Part shown: positions 12,618 through 20,964 of the stretch, piece after piece
Numbering within the stretch: position 1 is the stretch's first letter
Layout of the letters: each line of letters opens with the position of its first letter
From: Christensenella sp. UBA1214
GTDB taxonomy: Bacteria; Bacillota; Clostridia; Christensenellales; CAG-138
Assembly (NCBI GenBank): GCA_002309375.1
Contig: DBXK01000017.1
Location: 1 to 37,258, forward strand
Direction of reading: 5' to 3'
Length of the DNA stretch: 37,258 nucleotides
The notes under the pieces: generated by a model
What the model was told of the DNA's origin: nothing
Databases searched by the model: none
What the model saw: the letters and a program-made list of their open reading frames with translations, nothing else
Program-made: the position numbers and the translations under genes

Positions 12618-13036
12618 CAGCAAAGGAAAGCCTCGTTCGGGTCGAATGGCTCGAGAATGAAGCAAAGAGAGCGGAAGAACGGGCAGAGCTGCTTCGCGCT
12701 GATATCGAAAGGATCACGGTCAGCTATGATTCCGTACACGTCCAGGGCGGACAGGCGAGCCGGGAAGCGCTGATCATACGGCTGGACGATGCGGAGTCCA
12801 AAGCGCGGGACGCCCGGACAATGGCGACGATCTACCGCGACCAGGCGCTTGAACTGATCAACCTTCTCGATGATAAGCGATGGCGGGATATCCTGAAGCT
12901 GCGCTACATCGGCCTCATCAAGGATTGGGACGATATCGCCAAAGAGCTCAGCTTCTCAAGAAGGCACGCGATAAGACTTCACGGACAAGCCCTCTATCAT
13001 TTTTCCCTGATCATGCCGCCGGAATGGCGACAATAA
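12614..13036 (+). CDS. Sigma-70 region 4-like late regulator (DUF1492/RinA-ArpU type)
   Basis: A 140-aa protein: N-terminal coiled coil (about 10-85) and a C-terminal HTH (about 92-130: DILKLRYIGLIKDWDDIAKELSFSRRHAIRLHGQAL) resembling sigma-70 region 4. Proteins of this kind (RinA/ArpU/DUF1492) activate late-gene transcription in Firmicutes phages. It is the last early gene and sits 6 bp before the repeated ATGTCAC boxes that likely form its target promoter. Overlap ATGA with RusA. Confidence 0.82.
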   Translation: MTAKESLVRVEWLENEAKRAEERAELLRADIERITVSYDSVHVQGGQASREALIIRLDDAESKARDARTMATIYRDQALELINLLDDKRWRDILKLRYIGLIKDWDDIAKELSFSRRHAIRLHGQALYHFSLIMPPEWRQ

Positions 13037-13042
13037 AAAAAG

Positions 13043-13090
13043 ATGTCACCAAGATGTCACTTGAATGTCACCTATTCCGCGTGATATCAT
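13043..13090 (+). promoter_or_regulatory. Candidate late promoter with three ATGTCAC boxes
   Basis: ATGTCAC occurs at 13043, 13054 and 13065, exactly 11 bp apart and on one face of the helix. A -10-like TATCAT lies at 13085-13090. The third box is centred about where a -35 would be, and no consensus -35 is present, as expected for an activator-dependent promoter. The adjacent sigma-like regulator is the likely activator; that is inference. Confidence 0.65.
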
Positions 13091-13141
13091 TAAAATGTGA
13101 AGAGGTTTGAGGAACGCCTTTGATACTGTAATATCCTTTCG

Positions 13142-13179
13142 CACAGCGGACCGCCGGAAAGCGGCCCGTTTGTGTTTTT
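13142..13179 (+). terminator. Possible intrinsic terminator/pause in the late leader
   Basis: An imperfect GC hairpin (ggaccgcc...agcggccc, within outer cac/gtg pairs) is followed by TTTTT (13175-13179), about 50 bp downstream of the late promoter. It may be an attenuator, a stabilising 5' hairpin or simply a leader structure. The gap 13037-13194 holds only this and the late promoter. Confidence 0.4.
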
Positions 13180-13194
13180 GGGAAGGGAGGCCGC

Positions 13195-13398
13195 ATGACG
13201 GAAAGGAAGCTTCACAACACTCATTACTGCATGCGGAAGCTGTCACGAGACGGATTCTGTCCCTGCCTCACTTGCGCGCATGATAAAAAGGTCGAGCATC
13301 CGGAGACGGATACAATGTGCTGCGACCTCATCGGGCACCGGGCCCGCTGCACGGATCTCTCGCCCTGCCGGGATTACGAGCCGGAGGAGGAGACATGA
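13195..13398 (+). CDS. Small Cys-rich protein
   Basis: A 67-aa protein with nine cysteines (CPCLTCAHD, MCCDL, ARCTDLSPCRDY), suggesting metal binding. RBS gggagg is 5-6 bp before the ATG. It is the first late gene, directly before the HNH gene, and overlaps it by 4 bp. No function known. Confidence 0.55.
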   Translation: MTERKLHNTHYCMRKLSRDGFCPCLTCAHDKKVEHPETDTMCCDLIGHRARCTDLSPCRDYEPEEET

Positions 13399-13832
13399 TT
13401 CTCCATCCATGCCCCGGCTGCGGGAAGCTGATACCGAAGGGCGAGCGGCGCTGCGCGTCGTGCCTCGCCAAACAGACGGCGGAGCAGCCAGAGCAGATCC
13501 GGCAATCGCAGCGCAGATACAACGAGAACCGCGACCCGAAGCTCACGGCCTTTTATAAATCCAAAGCATGGCGGATGACAAGCGCGGCGAAGCTTGCGCA
13601 GGATCCGCTGTGCGAAGCGAAGCTCGAAGGCTGCCAGCGCATAGCTTGCGAGGTCCATCACATCAAGCCGCTCCGCACCGAAGAAGGATGGCGGGGGAGG
13701 CTTGACGGGGGTGGGCTGATGAGCGTCTGCACACACTGCCACAACATCCTTGATGGTAAATGGGGAAAGGCCACGCGCAGGCGCCGCGACGACGGCGGCG
13801 AGGAGGACGTGATCGACCTTTCGACGATTTGA
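13395..13832 (+). CDS. HNH endonuclease (packaging-associated)
   Basis: A 145-aa HNH nuclease. An N-terminal zinc ribbon (C6-x2-C9, C20-x2-C23) is followed by the HNH/His-Me finger (about 82-125: CEVHHIKPL, then an LMSVCTHCHN segment). HNH proteins next to terminase genes work with TerL in cos-phage packaging and DNA maturation (HK97 gp74 type). The ATG at 13395 behind ggaggaggag overlaps the previous stop; the open frame back to 13317 lies in the previous gene. Confidence 0.88.
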   Translation: MILHPCPGCGKLIPKGERRCASCLAKQTAEQPEQIRQSQRRYNENRDPKLTAFYKSKAWRMTSAAKLAQDPLCEAKLEGCQRIACEVHHIKPLRTEEGWRGRLDGGGLMSVCTHCHNILDGKWGKATRRRRDDGGEEDVIDLSTI

Positions 13833-13850
13833 TTTCGAACTCCGCACCGC

Positions 13851-13885
13851 TCCCGACCCCGGGGGTGGGTCGAAAAGTTTTTGGA
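13851..13885. other. Candidate cos region
   Basis: Between HNH and TerS lies a GC-rich palindromic stretch, CGACCC (13854-13859) to GGGTCG (13867-13872), followed by AAAAGTTTTT. HNH-type cos phages commonly have their cohesive-end site here and this composition is typical. The exact nicks cannot be set from sequence. Confidence 0.4.
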
Positions 13886-13968
13886 ATCCTCGAAGGGAAC
13901 GGCGGCGGGTCTGCGCCGTAGAAAAAACTCCCCGATCAAGATAAAAACAATAAAGGGGGCAAAAAGCA

Positions 13969-14493
13969 ATGCCGAACAAGAAGCAGCCGATTGCCCTGAT
14001 CGAGTACAAGGGCAAAAAGCACCTGACCAAAGCCGAGAAGGCCGCGCGGGAAGCTTCCGAGGTCGCGCCGGTGACGGATGAGATCGCGGCGCCGTCGTTT
14101 CTGACTGCCGCGCAGAAGAAGCACTTCGACAAGCTCGCCGATCAGCTCGGCAAGCTCCGCGTCATGGGCGAGACCGACTGCGAAACGCTCGCCCGATACG
14201 TTGTCGCCGAGGATCTTTACGAGCTCCATTCGAAGCAGCTCCGCGTGATCGCGAAAGAGATGCCGAAGAGGAAGAATTTTCCGACCTTCGACGATTTCGC
14301 GGAGGCCTTCGGCTCCTATGATGAACATATGGAGACGGTCTCAAAGAGACAGGATCGCTATTTTAAACAGGCGCAGGCCGCCGCGCGTGAGCTCGGACTA
14401 ACGATCTCCGCACGCTGCCGCCTGGTCGTGCCGGAGATCCCCGAAAAGCCGGTCAATAAGTTCGACCGATTCAAGGCGGCGGGGGAGAGATGA
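13969..14493 (+). CDS. Terminase small subunit (P27 family)
   Basis: A 174-aa protein of the P27/Terminase_4 type: basic N-terminus, then a helical core (FLTAAQKKHFDKLADQLGKL, TDCETLARYVVAEDLY) and a conserved LGLTISARCRLVVPEI near the end. It recognises phage DNA at cos/pac and brings it to the large subunit. The RBS is weak (aaaggggg). Its stop overlaps the TerL start (ATGA). Confidence 0.85.
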   Translation: MPNKKQPIALIEYKGKKHLTKAEKAAREASEVAPVTDEIAAPSFLTAAQKKHFDKLADQLGKLRVMGETDCETLARYVVAEDLYELHSKQLRVIAKEMPKRKNFPTFDDFAEAFGSYDEHMETVSKRQDRYFKQAQAAARELGLTISARCRLVVPEIPEKPVNKFDRFKAAGER

Positions 14494-16235
14494 CCGACCG
14501 CGTCACAGAATACTGCCGGAAGATCGTCGCCGGCGAGAGCGATTTCCCGGTTGGAAAGCTCCATATCGCCGCATGTCAGCGGCACCTGGACGATCTCGAT
14601 CGGCAGCATACCGAGACATTTCCGTATTACTGGGATCCGGAGGCGAGCGAACGCATCATTGAGTTTGCGGAGAGCCTCACGATCGCCGAAGGCGCCGAGC
14701 CGCGCCCGGTGCGGCTTTACGGATCGCAGATTTTTGACTTCGGCTGCGTCTTCGGCTGGAAAAAGGCCGTCAACGGCAAGCGCCGCTTCCGGCGAAGCTA
14801 TGAATCGAAGGCGCGGCAGAACGGAAAGACCTTCGAAAACGGTATCAAGGGGCCATATGTGGCCGCGTTTTCAGGGTACAAATACGGCAAGCTCTTCTGC
14901 GTCGCGACGAAGAAGAGGCAAAGCCGGCTTGCTTGGGAGGAAATGGCAAAATTTATCAATGCCGATCCTGATCTCAGCGAGTATTTCCGCATAAAGGACT
15001 ATATTTCCCGCATCGAGGCACTTGAAACGAACTGCACGATCGAGGCGCTGAGCAAGGAAGGCGGCCTTGACGACGGTTTCCGCTCAATATTCTGTTCGAT
15101 CGACGAGATCCACCAGCACCGGGATAACAAGATCTATAAAGCGCTCTATAACGGCACGAAAAAGGTCCCGGAAACGTTGATCAGCATGATCACGACCCGC
15201 GGCGATAACCTCAACTCCTTCTGCAAGGAGATGGACGACTACGCGAAAAAGATCCTCCGGCGTGAAGCCACCGCGGAGGATTTTTTCGTCGACATTTACT
15301 GCCCCGACGAGGGCGACGATATCCACGCCGAGCGCACCTGGATGAAGGCGAACCCGGTATTGGTCTATGACAAGGAAGCCTGGGAGCAGTTCCGACAGGA
15401 CGCCCGCACGGCGTTTGATATGGGCGGATCCGACCTCAAGGATTTTATCGTAAAATCCCTCAACATGTGGGTGCGCAACACCGACGACCAGGCCTACGAC
15501 GCCGACGCCTGGAACAGCTGCGGCAGCGACCGGACGATCGCGGACATTGCGGCTTCCGGCCGAAGGCGCTGCACCGTCGGCCTCGACCTCTCATCCGGAG
15601 GAGACTTAACAAGCCTTTTCCTGGAGTTCGACGCAACGTGCACCGAGCCGCTGTATTTGTATTCGCATTCCTTCATCCCGAAGGGGCGGCTGCAGGAGCA
15701 CATCGAAACGGACGTCGCGCCTTATGACCTCTGGGAACGAAGCGGGCTTTTGACTGCGACCGGCTCGGCAACGAGCTTTATGACCGACTACGACTATATC
15801 CTCAGCCATTTGAGAGAGCTCCGAGACCGGTTCGAGCTCGAATTCAGCGGGATCGGCATCGATCCGCACAACGCCTCGGCGCTCATGCAGCAGCTCGAGG
15901 ATGAATTCGGCGTGCCGATCGTCACGATCACGCAGAGCGCGCGGAACCTGAACGACGCCACGACCGATACGAGGAACCTCGTCAAAAGCGGGCTCGTCGA
16001 GTACGACCGGCAGAACGAGCTTTTGACCTGGTCGATCCTCAACGCGGCGATCGTGCGCAACTCATTTAAAGAGATCAAGCTCGATAAGAAGCCCGGTGCG
16101 CGCACACAGCGCATTGACGTGGCCGACAGCTGGATTGACGCTCACGCGCTGCGGCTCAGCGCGAACGCCCCGATCGAGGACGCGCTGAACAACGGCCTCG
16201 ATGAATATCTGAAACTCTACGGAGGACTTGTATGA
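14490..16235 (+). CDS. Terminase large subunit (HK97/Terminase_1 type)
   Basis: A 581-aa packaging motor. The ATPase half has a Walker A-like motif KARQNGKT (about 107-114) and Walker B FCSIDEIHQ with D205/E206. The nuclease half shows D366 (GLDLSSGG), D458 (GIGIDPHN) and a C-terminal SWIDAHAL aspartate, matching the RNase H-like metal site. Length is normal. It cuts and translocates concatemeric DNA into the prohead. It overlaps TerS and the portal gene by 4 bp each. Confidence 0.95.
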   Translation: MTDRVTEYCRKIVAGESDFPVGKLHIAACQRHLDDLDRQHTETFPYYWDPEASERIIEFAESLTIAEGAEPRPVRLYGSQIFDFGCVFGWKKAVNGKRRFRRSYESKARQNGKTFENGIKGPYVAAFSGYKYGKLFCVATKKRQSRLAWEEMAKFINADPDLSEYFRIKDYISRIEALETNCTIEALSKEGGLDDGFRSIFCSIDEIHQHRDNKIYKALYNGTKKVPETLISMITTRGDNLNSFCKEMDDYAKKILRREATAEDFFVDIYCPDEGDDIHAERTWMKANPVLVYDKEAWEQFRQDARTAFDMGGSDLKDFIVKSLNMWVRNTDDQAYDADAWNSCGSDRTIADIAASGRRRCTVGLDLSSGGDLTSLFLEFDATCTEPLYLYSHSFIPKGRLQEHIETDVAPYDLWERSGLLTATGSATSFMTDYDYILSHLRELRDRFELEFSGIGIDPHNASALMQQLEDEFGVPIVTITQSARNLNDATTDTRNLVKSGLVEYDRQNELLTWSILNAAIVRNSFKEIKLDKKPGARTQRIDVADSWIDAHALRLSANAPIEDALNNGLDEYLKLYGGLV

Positions 16236-17470
16236 AAATATCGGCCCGCTTTAAAGCGGCTTTCCGCGCCTTCGGGCAGAAAAGCGCCGGCGGCGAAACA
16301 ATGACGCTCGATCAGCTCATGGCGGCGTTCGGGATCCCGGGCGACGTCAGCGGCGGTGCACTTTCGGAGGCGACCTATTTTGCCTGTTTAAAGGTGCTCA
16401 GCGAGAGCATCGGCAAGCTCCCGTTTCGCGTCCTCCAGCGAACGGCGAAGCGTGGCGTAGTCCCGCTTTTCGATCACCGGTATTGGAGATGCGTCTATAT
16501 CGCCCCGAATCGTTTTATGACGGCGACGGTCTTTTGGACGCTGATGGAGCTTTGCCGGAATCACTACGGCAACGCCTACGCATGGATCGATGAGAGCGAC
16601 AAAAAGAAGCCTCAGCTCTGGCCGCTCGACCCGATGCGCGTGCAGGTCGTTTACGACAACGCGCTGAAGCTATCCGATCAGCCTGATCTCTACTACGTTT
16701 ACACGGCGCAAAACGGCGAGCGCTGCGTGTACAGCTCCGGCGAGATCCTGCATTTCAAGAGCCACTTGACCCTCGATGGGCTTGTCGGCATTTCGGTGCG
16801 CGAACAGCTCGCCTCGACGATAACCGGGCAGATAAAGGCCCAGAAGATGGTCGATCAGCTCTACCAGAACGGCATGACCGCGAAAGCCGTGCTGCAGTAC
16901 ACAGCGGGCTTGAACGACGTCAAGGTCGACGAGATGATCAAGCTCGTTAACCGGTACGCATCGAGCGACAACACCGGGCGGACTATTCCGCTGCCGGTCG
17001 GATTTTCGCTTCAGCCGCTGAATCTCAAGCTGGCAGATAGTCAGTTCTTCGAGCTGAAACAATACACTGCACTGCAGATCGCCGCGGCGTTCGGCGTCAA
17101 GCCCTCGCAGATCGGCGACTACTCGAAGAGCTCCTATGCGAGCGCAGAGGCGCAGCAGTTGAGCTTCCTCGTTGATACGCTCCTCTACATCGTCAAAGGC
17201 TATGCCGAGGAGCTGACAAGCAAGCTGATCGAGGACAAGCAGATCGCGGAAGGCGTGACGATCAAAGCGCAGACGGAGGTTTTGCTCCGCGCTGATCAGC
17301 ACACGCAGATCCAGACATACTCGACGGCCGTCAACTCGTTCCTCTTCACGCCGAACGAGGCCCGTGAGCGGCTCGATCTTCCCGCCGTGGATGGCGGAGA
17401 CCGTTTGCTCGGGAACGGATCCTCGATCCCGATCAGCGACATTGGCAACCAGTACAAATCGGAGGTATAG
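16232..17470 (+). CDS. Portal protein (HK97 family)
   Basis: A 412-aa HK97-type portal protein that forms the dodecameric ring for DNA entry. Typical features are the ATYFACLKVLSESIGKLPF segment (about 45-65), PLDPMRVQV, EILHFKSH and the conserved FGVKPSQIGDYS helix region (about 288-300). Normal length. RBS ggagg is 7 bp before the ATG. Confidence 0.93.
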   Translation: MKISARFKAAFRAFGQKSAGGETMTLDQLMAAFGIPGDVSGGALSEATYFACLKVLSESIGKLPFRVLQRTAKRGVVPLFDHRYWRCVYIAPNRFMTATVFWTLMELCRNHYGNAYAWIDESDKKKPQLWPLDPMRVQVVYDNALKLSDQPDLYYVYTAQNGERCVYSSGEILHFKSHLTLDGLVGISVREQLASTITGQIKAQKMVDQLYQNGMTAKAVLQYTAGLNDVKVDEMIKLVNRYASSDNTGRTIPLPVGFSLQPLNLKLADSQFFELKQYTALQIAAAFGVKPSQIGDYSKSSYASAEAQQLSFLVDTLLYIVKGYAEELTSKLIEDKQIAEGVTIKAQTEVLLRADQHTQIQTYSTAVNSFLFTPNEARERLDLPAVDGGDRLLGNGSSIPISDIGNQYKSEV

Positions 17471-17471
17471 C

Positions 17472-18215
17472 ATGGACCCGATCATTAAATCGGCGCGCAT
17501 CGAAAAGAGCGCCGTCACCGAAGCGGATCTTGAAAAAATCAACCGCTTCACCCTCAAGACCTTGGAAGCTTCCGAGGTCTTTTGTTTTAACGTCGTCCTC
17601 TGCGGCAACGCCATCGACCGAGCCTTCGAACGCTTTACGGACAAATCCCTCGAGGACATGGCTGCGCTTTACGTCGGCCGGACCGTGATCAAGGATCACG
17701 CGCACCGCCTCGACGGGCAGATCGCACGGATCTATGACACCTGGATCGAGGACGGAGAAGACGGCTATAAGCAGCTCCGCGCGAGCTGCTACATGGTCCG
17801 CACGGCATCCAATGCAGACCTGATCCGCGATATCGAGGGAGGTATCAAGCAGGAAGGCTCGGTGAGCTTTTCGCCGGAGCATTACGTCTGCGGGATCTGT
17901 CAGAAAGACAACATGCAGGGCTGGTGTGCGCATTGGCCCGGCGTGACCTACCGCGTCGCCGGCGAGGACAAGCTTTGCACCTTTGAGATCGACGGCGTCA
18001 CCGACGTATACGAATTTTCCCTCGTTGCCGTTCCGGCGCAGCCGGAGGCGGGCGTCTGCAAGGCCTACAAGGAAAGCGTTAAGGGCAAGGCGCCGGAAGA
18101 GCCGGAGACCGAGCCCCAAACGGATGCAGAGGAAAAGAAACTCAGAGAACGCTTGATCAAAGCCCGGATTCGGGCTTTTCAAAATAAAAACAAAAAAGGA
18201 GAACCCATCGAATGA
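17472..18215 (+). CDS. Prohead maturation protease with internal Cys/His cluster
   Basis: A 247-aa protein between portal and capsid, the usual place of the HK97-type prohead protease. A conserved TVIKDHAH block supplies the likely catalytic H76, and GSVSFSPEH (S130/S132) the likely serine; YEFSLVAVPAQ (about 180-190) is the family's closing motif. Between them is C140-x2-C143 ... C152-x-H154, a possible zinc site. The C-terminal 45 residues are charged and helical and may act as scaffold. Start at 17472 with ggaggtata. Confidence 0.8.
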   Translation: MDPIIKSARIEKSAVTEADLEKINRFTLKTLEASEVFCFNVVLCGNAIDRAFERFTDKSLEDMAALYVGRTVIKDHAHRLDGQIARIYDTWIEDGEDGYKQLRASCYMVRTASNADLIRDIEGGIKQEGSVSFSPEHYVCGICQKDNMQGWCAHWPGVTYRVAGEDKLCTFEIDGVTDVYEFSLVAVPAQPEAGVCKAYKESVKGKAPEEPETEPQTDAEEKKLRERLIKARIRAFQNKNKKGEPIE

Positions 18216-19369
18216 CCAAAGAGATGAGAGAGCTCGAAGCCCGGATCCAGCTTTGCTTTGACGAAGCGGAGGAGATCCTGAACGGCTCCGACAAGGACAA
18301 AAACGTAAAGGCCGCTGAAAAGATGGAGGAAGCGGACAAGCTCCAGAAAGAACTTGATATGCGCGCCCGCATCGAGGAGAAGAGCAAGAAGGCTGCTCTG
18401 GCAAAGGCGCCCAAGCCCGAAGAGACCATCAACGGCTTCGCGATCATGGCGAAGCTGCTGCGCGGCCGCAGGCTGAGCGAGGAAGAGCTCGCCGAGATCA
18501 CGCTCGACGAGAAAACTCACGAGACCCTGATCAGCGGCACCAACGCCACCCACGGCGAGAACTACCTCTGCCCGACCGACGTTGACCTCGCGATCCGCGA
18601 GCTCCGCAAGACCTATCAGCAGGCCCGCGATTACATCACCGTTGAGCCCACCAAGGCGCTGAGCGGCAGCGTCAACTTCGGCGGCAACCCGACCGACGGC
18701 CTCGTTGCCTTCGACGACGGCGATGCTCTCGACGACCAGGTCGCTCCGACCTTCACCAACAAGACCTTCTCGATCAAGTGGTACGGAGCGTTTATCCCCG
18801 TGTCGCAGATCCTCGAGGACGCCCAGAAGGCAAATCTCCTGGGCTATCTGAACAGGTGGTTCGTGAAGCGCGCCGTCATCAGCGAGAACACGAAGATTTT
18901 CACTGCGCTCAAGGCCGCCTATAACTCCGGCACGCCGAAGGCGATCTCCGGTCTCGCAGGGCTCAAGAGCTCCATCAACAAGGACCTTGATCCCTCCTGC
19001 CTGATCAACGGCGTCATCATCACCAACCAGGACGGCTACGACTGTCTAGACAACGAGGTCGACGGCAACGGCAGGCCCGTCCTGCAGCCCGACGTGACCA
19101 ATCCCTCCATCAAGAGGTTCAAGGGTCTTCCCGTCGTTCCGTTCCCGACCGCGCTGCTCGCCAACGTCTCCTCGGGTCACTTCCCGGTGATCTACGGCGA
19201 CCTCAAAGCTGCCGCGATCATGAAGGTCTACAAGAACCTGCTCTTCGCGACCTCCACCGAGGCGGCCTTTACCAAGGCGCAGAACCTGATCCGCGTCATG
19301 GAGGGCTTCGACGTCATCGTCGGCGACACCGGCGCTTACATCTACGGCAGCATGACCGCCACCGCCTGA
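18212..19369 (+). CDS. Major capsid protein (HK97 fold)
   Basis: A 385-aa HK97-type capsid protein. The first 75 or so residues are a charged coiled coil, the delta/scaffold domain normally removed by the protease; the shell domain follows (NYLCPTDVDLAIRELRKTY, FGAFIP-like YGAFIPVSQILEDA, VIITNQDGYDCLDNE and a C-terminal AFTKAQNLIRVMEGFDVIVGD). The gene uses strikingly C-ending codons, as expected for a highly expressed gene. Start overlaps the protease stop. Confidence 0.95.
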   Translation: MTKEMRELEARIQLCFDEAEEILNGSDKDKNVKAAEKMEEADKLQKELDMRARIEEKSKKAALAKAPKPEETINGFAIMAKLLRGRRLSEEELAEITLDEKTHETLISGTNATHGENYLCPTDVDLAIRELRKTYQQARDYITVEPTKALSGSVNFGGNPTDGLVAFDDGDALDDQVAPTFTNKTFSIKWYGAFIPVSQILEDAQKANLLGYLNRWFVKRAVISENTKIFTALKAAYNSGTPKAISGLAGLKSSINKDLDPSCLINGVIITNQDGYDCLDNEVDGNGRPVLQPDVTNPSIKRFKGLPVVPFPTALLANVSSGHFPVIYGDLKAAAIMKVYKNLLFATSTEAAFTKAQNLIRVMEGFDVIVGDTGAYIYGSMTATA

Positions 19370-19384
19370 TAACGGAGGTGCCTT

Positions 19385-19624
19385 ATGGGATTTCTCACAA
19401 AAATCCGCAGGAGCAAGGATAAGCTGATCGTCGCCTCCGGCGGCACCCTCGAAGTCGCCTCGGGCGCGACGCTCGATCTCAAGAGCGGCGCCACGCTGAA
19501 GGGCCTCCCGAAGGGCGTCGCCGTTGCGGACGCCGCCGGTTCCGCGCCGACCGCTGCGGAATTCAAGGCGCTTCTCGATTCGCTCCGCGACGCGGGGCTT
19601 ATCGCGACCGCTTCCGAAAGTTGA
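19385..19624 (+). CDS. Head fiber-like protein
   Basis: A 79-aa protein. Residues about 14-42 contain three short repeats of the form SGGTLEV / SGATLDL / SGATLKG, typical of beta-helical fiber stems; the C-terminus (SAPTAAEFKALLDSLRDAGLIA) resembles phage head-fiber proteins. It directly follows the capsid gene with RBS ggaggt, which fits a decoration or head fiber. Function inferred. Confidence 0.6.
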   Translation: MGFLTKIRRSKDKLIVASGGTLEVASGATLDLKSGATLKGLPKGVAVADAAGSAPTAAEFKALLDSLRDAGLIATASES

Positions 19625-19636
19625 ACGAGGTGAACT

Positions 19637-19951
19637 ATGGCAGCAACTATCGAAATGGCGCGGCAGTATCTCGGCATCGACGTCGATGACGACGAAATGA
19701 TCAACGCCAACCTTTCCCGCGCGCTTGCGGCGGCGCATGCTTTGATGCTCGGCGCCGTGGGCGACGACATCGAAACGCTGCTGCCGGGCGATCCTCGCAT
19801 CGATGAGCTGCAACTCGCTCTGACGGCGGATCTTTACGGCAATCGCTCCACCTCGGCAAAGGCCGGGACAGCGGAGGCCCGTTATATCCATTCGCTCGAA
19901 CAGCAGCTCCGGCTGGATCATTCCCGCCTCAAAAGGGAGGCGGAGGAATGA
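19637..19951 (+). CDS. Head-tail connector (gp6-like)
   Basis: A 104-aa helical protein (MARQYLGIDVDDDEMINANLSRALAAA) with the pattern of HK97 gp6-type connectors that bind below the portal. Gene order capsid-connector-head closure supports it. Overlaps the next gene by 4 bp. Confidence 0.8.
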   Translation: MAATIEMARQYLGIDVDDDEMINANLSRALAAAHALMLGAVGDDIETLLPGDPRIDELQLALTADLYGNRSTSAKAGTAEARYIHSLEQQLRLDHSRLKREAEE

Positions 19952-20253
19952 GCTATTTCCCCCTTATGCTGCAGCAGTTTGATCCCGAAACGGAGACGTG
20001 GAAGGATTGCAAACTGCTGCATGCGGTCAAAGTCAACCGGGCGTCCGGAAGAGAGACCTTCGACGCCGATGCGGAGCAGTATCACCTTGCACTGGTCTTC
20101 AGGTTTGCGTGGACGCATCTAATCGAGCGCGTTCGCTTCGATCCGCAGCACTGGCAGCTCGTTTACGAGGGCCGGAGCTTCAATATCGTCGGTTTCGACG
20201 ATTACATGGAGCAGCACAGGTTCGCAGACATAACGGGGGTCTGTTATGGTTAA
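19948..20253 (+). CDS. Head closure / head-tail adaptor
   Basis: A 101-aa protein of the SPP1 gp16/HK97 gp7-type fold: beta-rich with a WQLVYEGRSFNIVGFDDYMEQHRF segment typical of the family. It seals the head after packaging and links to the tail. Overlaps the tail-component gene by 8 bp. Confidence 0.75.
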   Translation: MSYFPLMLQQFDPETETWKDCKLLHAVKVNRASGRETFDADAEQYHLALVFRFAWTHLIERVRFDPQHWQLVYEGRSFNIVGFDDYMEQHRFADITGVCYG

Positions 20254-20638
20254 TGTGAAACCGAATCAGATCAGCTTTGCAATCGGGAAGGTTTTGCAGG
20301 AATATAACGCGAACGTCGTAAAGGGCGTGAACGCTGCTTCGGAAAAAGCAGCAAAATCGCTCAAAAGAGTCACGCAGGAAAAGGCGCCGCGCAAATCCGG
20401 CAAATTCAGGCGTGACATCGATTGCAAGGAACTTGAACGCAAACCGACCGGAAACATCTGGATCTGGTACGTCAAGACGCCGCGGCACAGGCTCACGCAC
20501 CTTTTGGCCAAAGGCCACAGAAAGGCCAATGGCAAGGGCATGACGAAGGCTAATGACTTTCTTGAATACGGCATTTCGAAGATCGAGCCGGAGTACGAAG
20601 CCGATATCGAAAAAGCCGCAAGAGGTGAGCAGATATGA
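20246..20638 (+). CDS. HK97 gp10-like tail component
   Basis: A 130-aa basic protein: helix (ANVVKGVNAASEKAAKSLKRVTQEKAPRKSG) then a beta region ending in HRLTHLLAKGH and a C-terminal helix. This KxAPRxSGKFR block is the signature of gp10-family tail-joining proteins. Position between head closure and tail terminator agrees. Confidence 0.85.
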   Translation: MVNVKPNQISFAIGKVLQEYNANVVKGVNAASEKAAKSLKRVTQEKAPRKSGKFRRDIDCKELERKPTGNIWIWYVKTPRHRLTHLLAKGHRKANGKGMTKANDFLEYGISKIEPEYEADIEKAARGEQI

Positions 20639-20961
20639 TCAACGTTAATTCAATCCTGACAGCGAGCGGGATCCCGTCCAAAAAGACGAAGTTCCAGTCG
20701 CCTCCGAAAAACGCATCATATGCAGTCTGGTTCGACGGCGTCACGCTCGTCGGTCCGGATATGCGTCCGGCGATGCTGCGGCAGCACGATATAACGATCC
20801 GGGTTTACGAATACAAGCCGGACGAAGCGGCAGAGACGGCGCTCGAGGCGGCGCTCGATGCCGCAGACGTCGCATGGGACAGATCCGACCGAGACTGGCT
20901 GCAGGAAGAGCAGCTTTATCTCACAACGTACACATTCACATTTTTCGAAAAAAGGAGCTAA
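20635..20961 (+). CDS. Tail terminator-like protein
   Basis: A 108-aa protein with the alpha/beta pattern (DITIRVYEYKPDEAAETALEAALD...TTYTFTFFEK) and position of tail terminator/completion proteins, which cap the tail tube at its head end. Assigned mainly by order; sequence similarity is weak. Overlaps the upstream gene by 4 bp. Confidence 0.65.
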   Translation: MINVNSILTASGIPSKKTKFQSPPKNASYAVWFDGVTLVGPDMRPAMLRQHDITIRVYEYKPDEAAETALEAALDAADVAWDRSDRDWLQEEQLYLTTYTFTFFEKRS

Positions 20962-20964
20962 AAA

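Noticed and set aside
13374..14132. 252-aa minus-strand ORF
   Set aside because: Antisense to HNH, cos region and TerS; no RBS and low-complexity product.
16670..18404. Two long minus-strand ORFs (329 and 323 aa)
   Set aside because: Antisense to portal, protease and capsid genes; no motifs.
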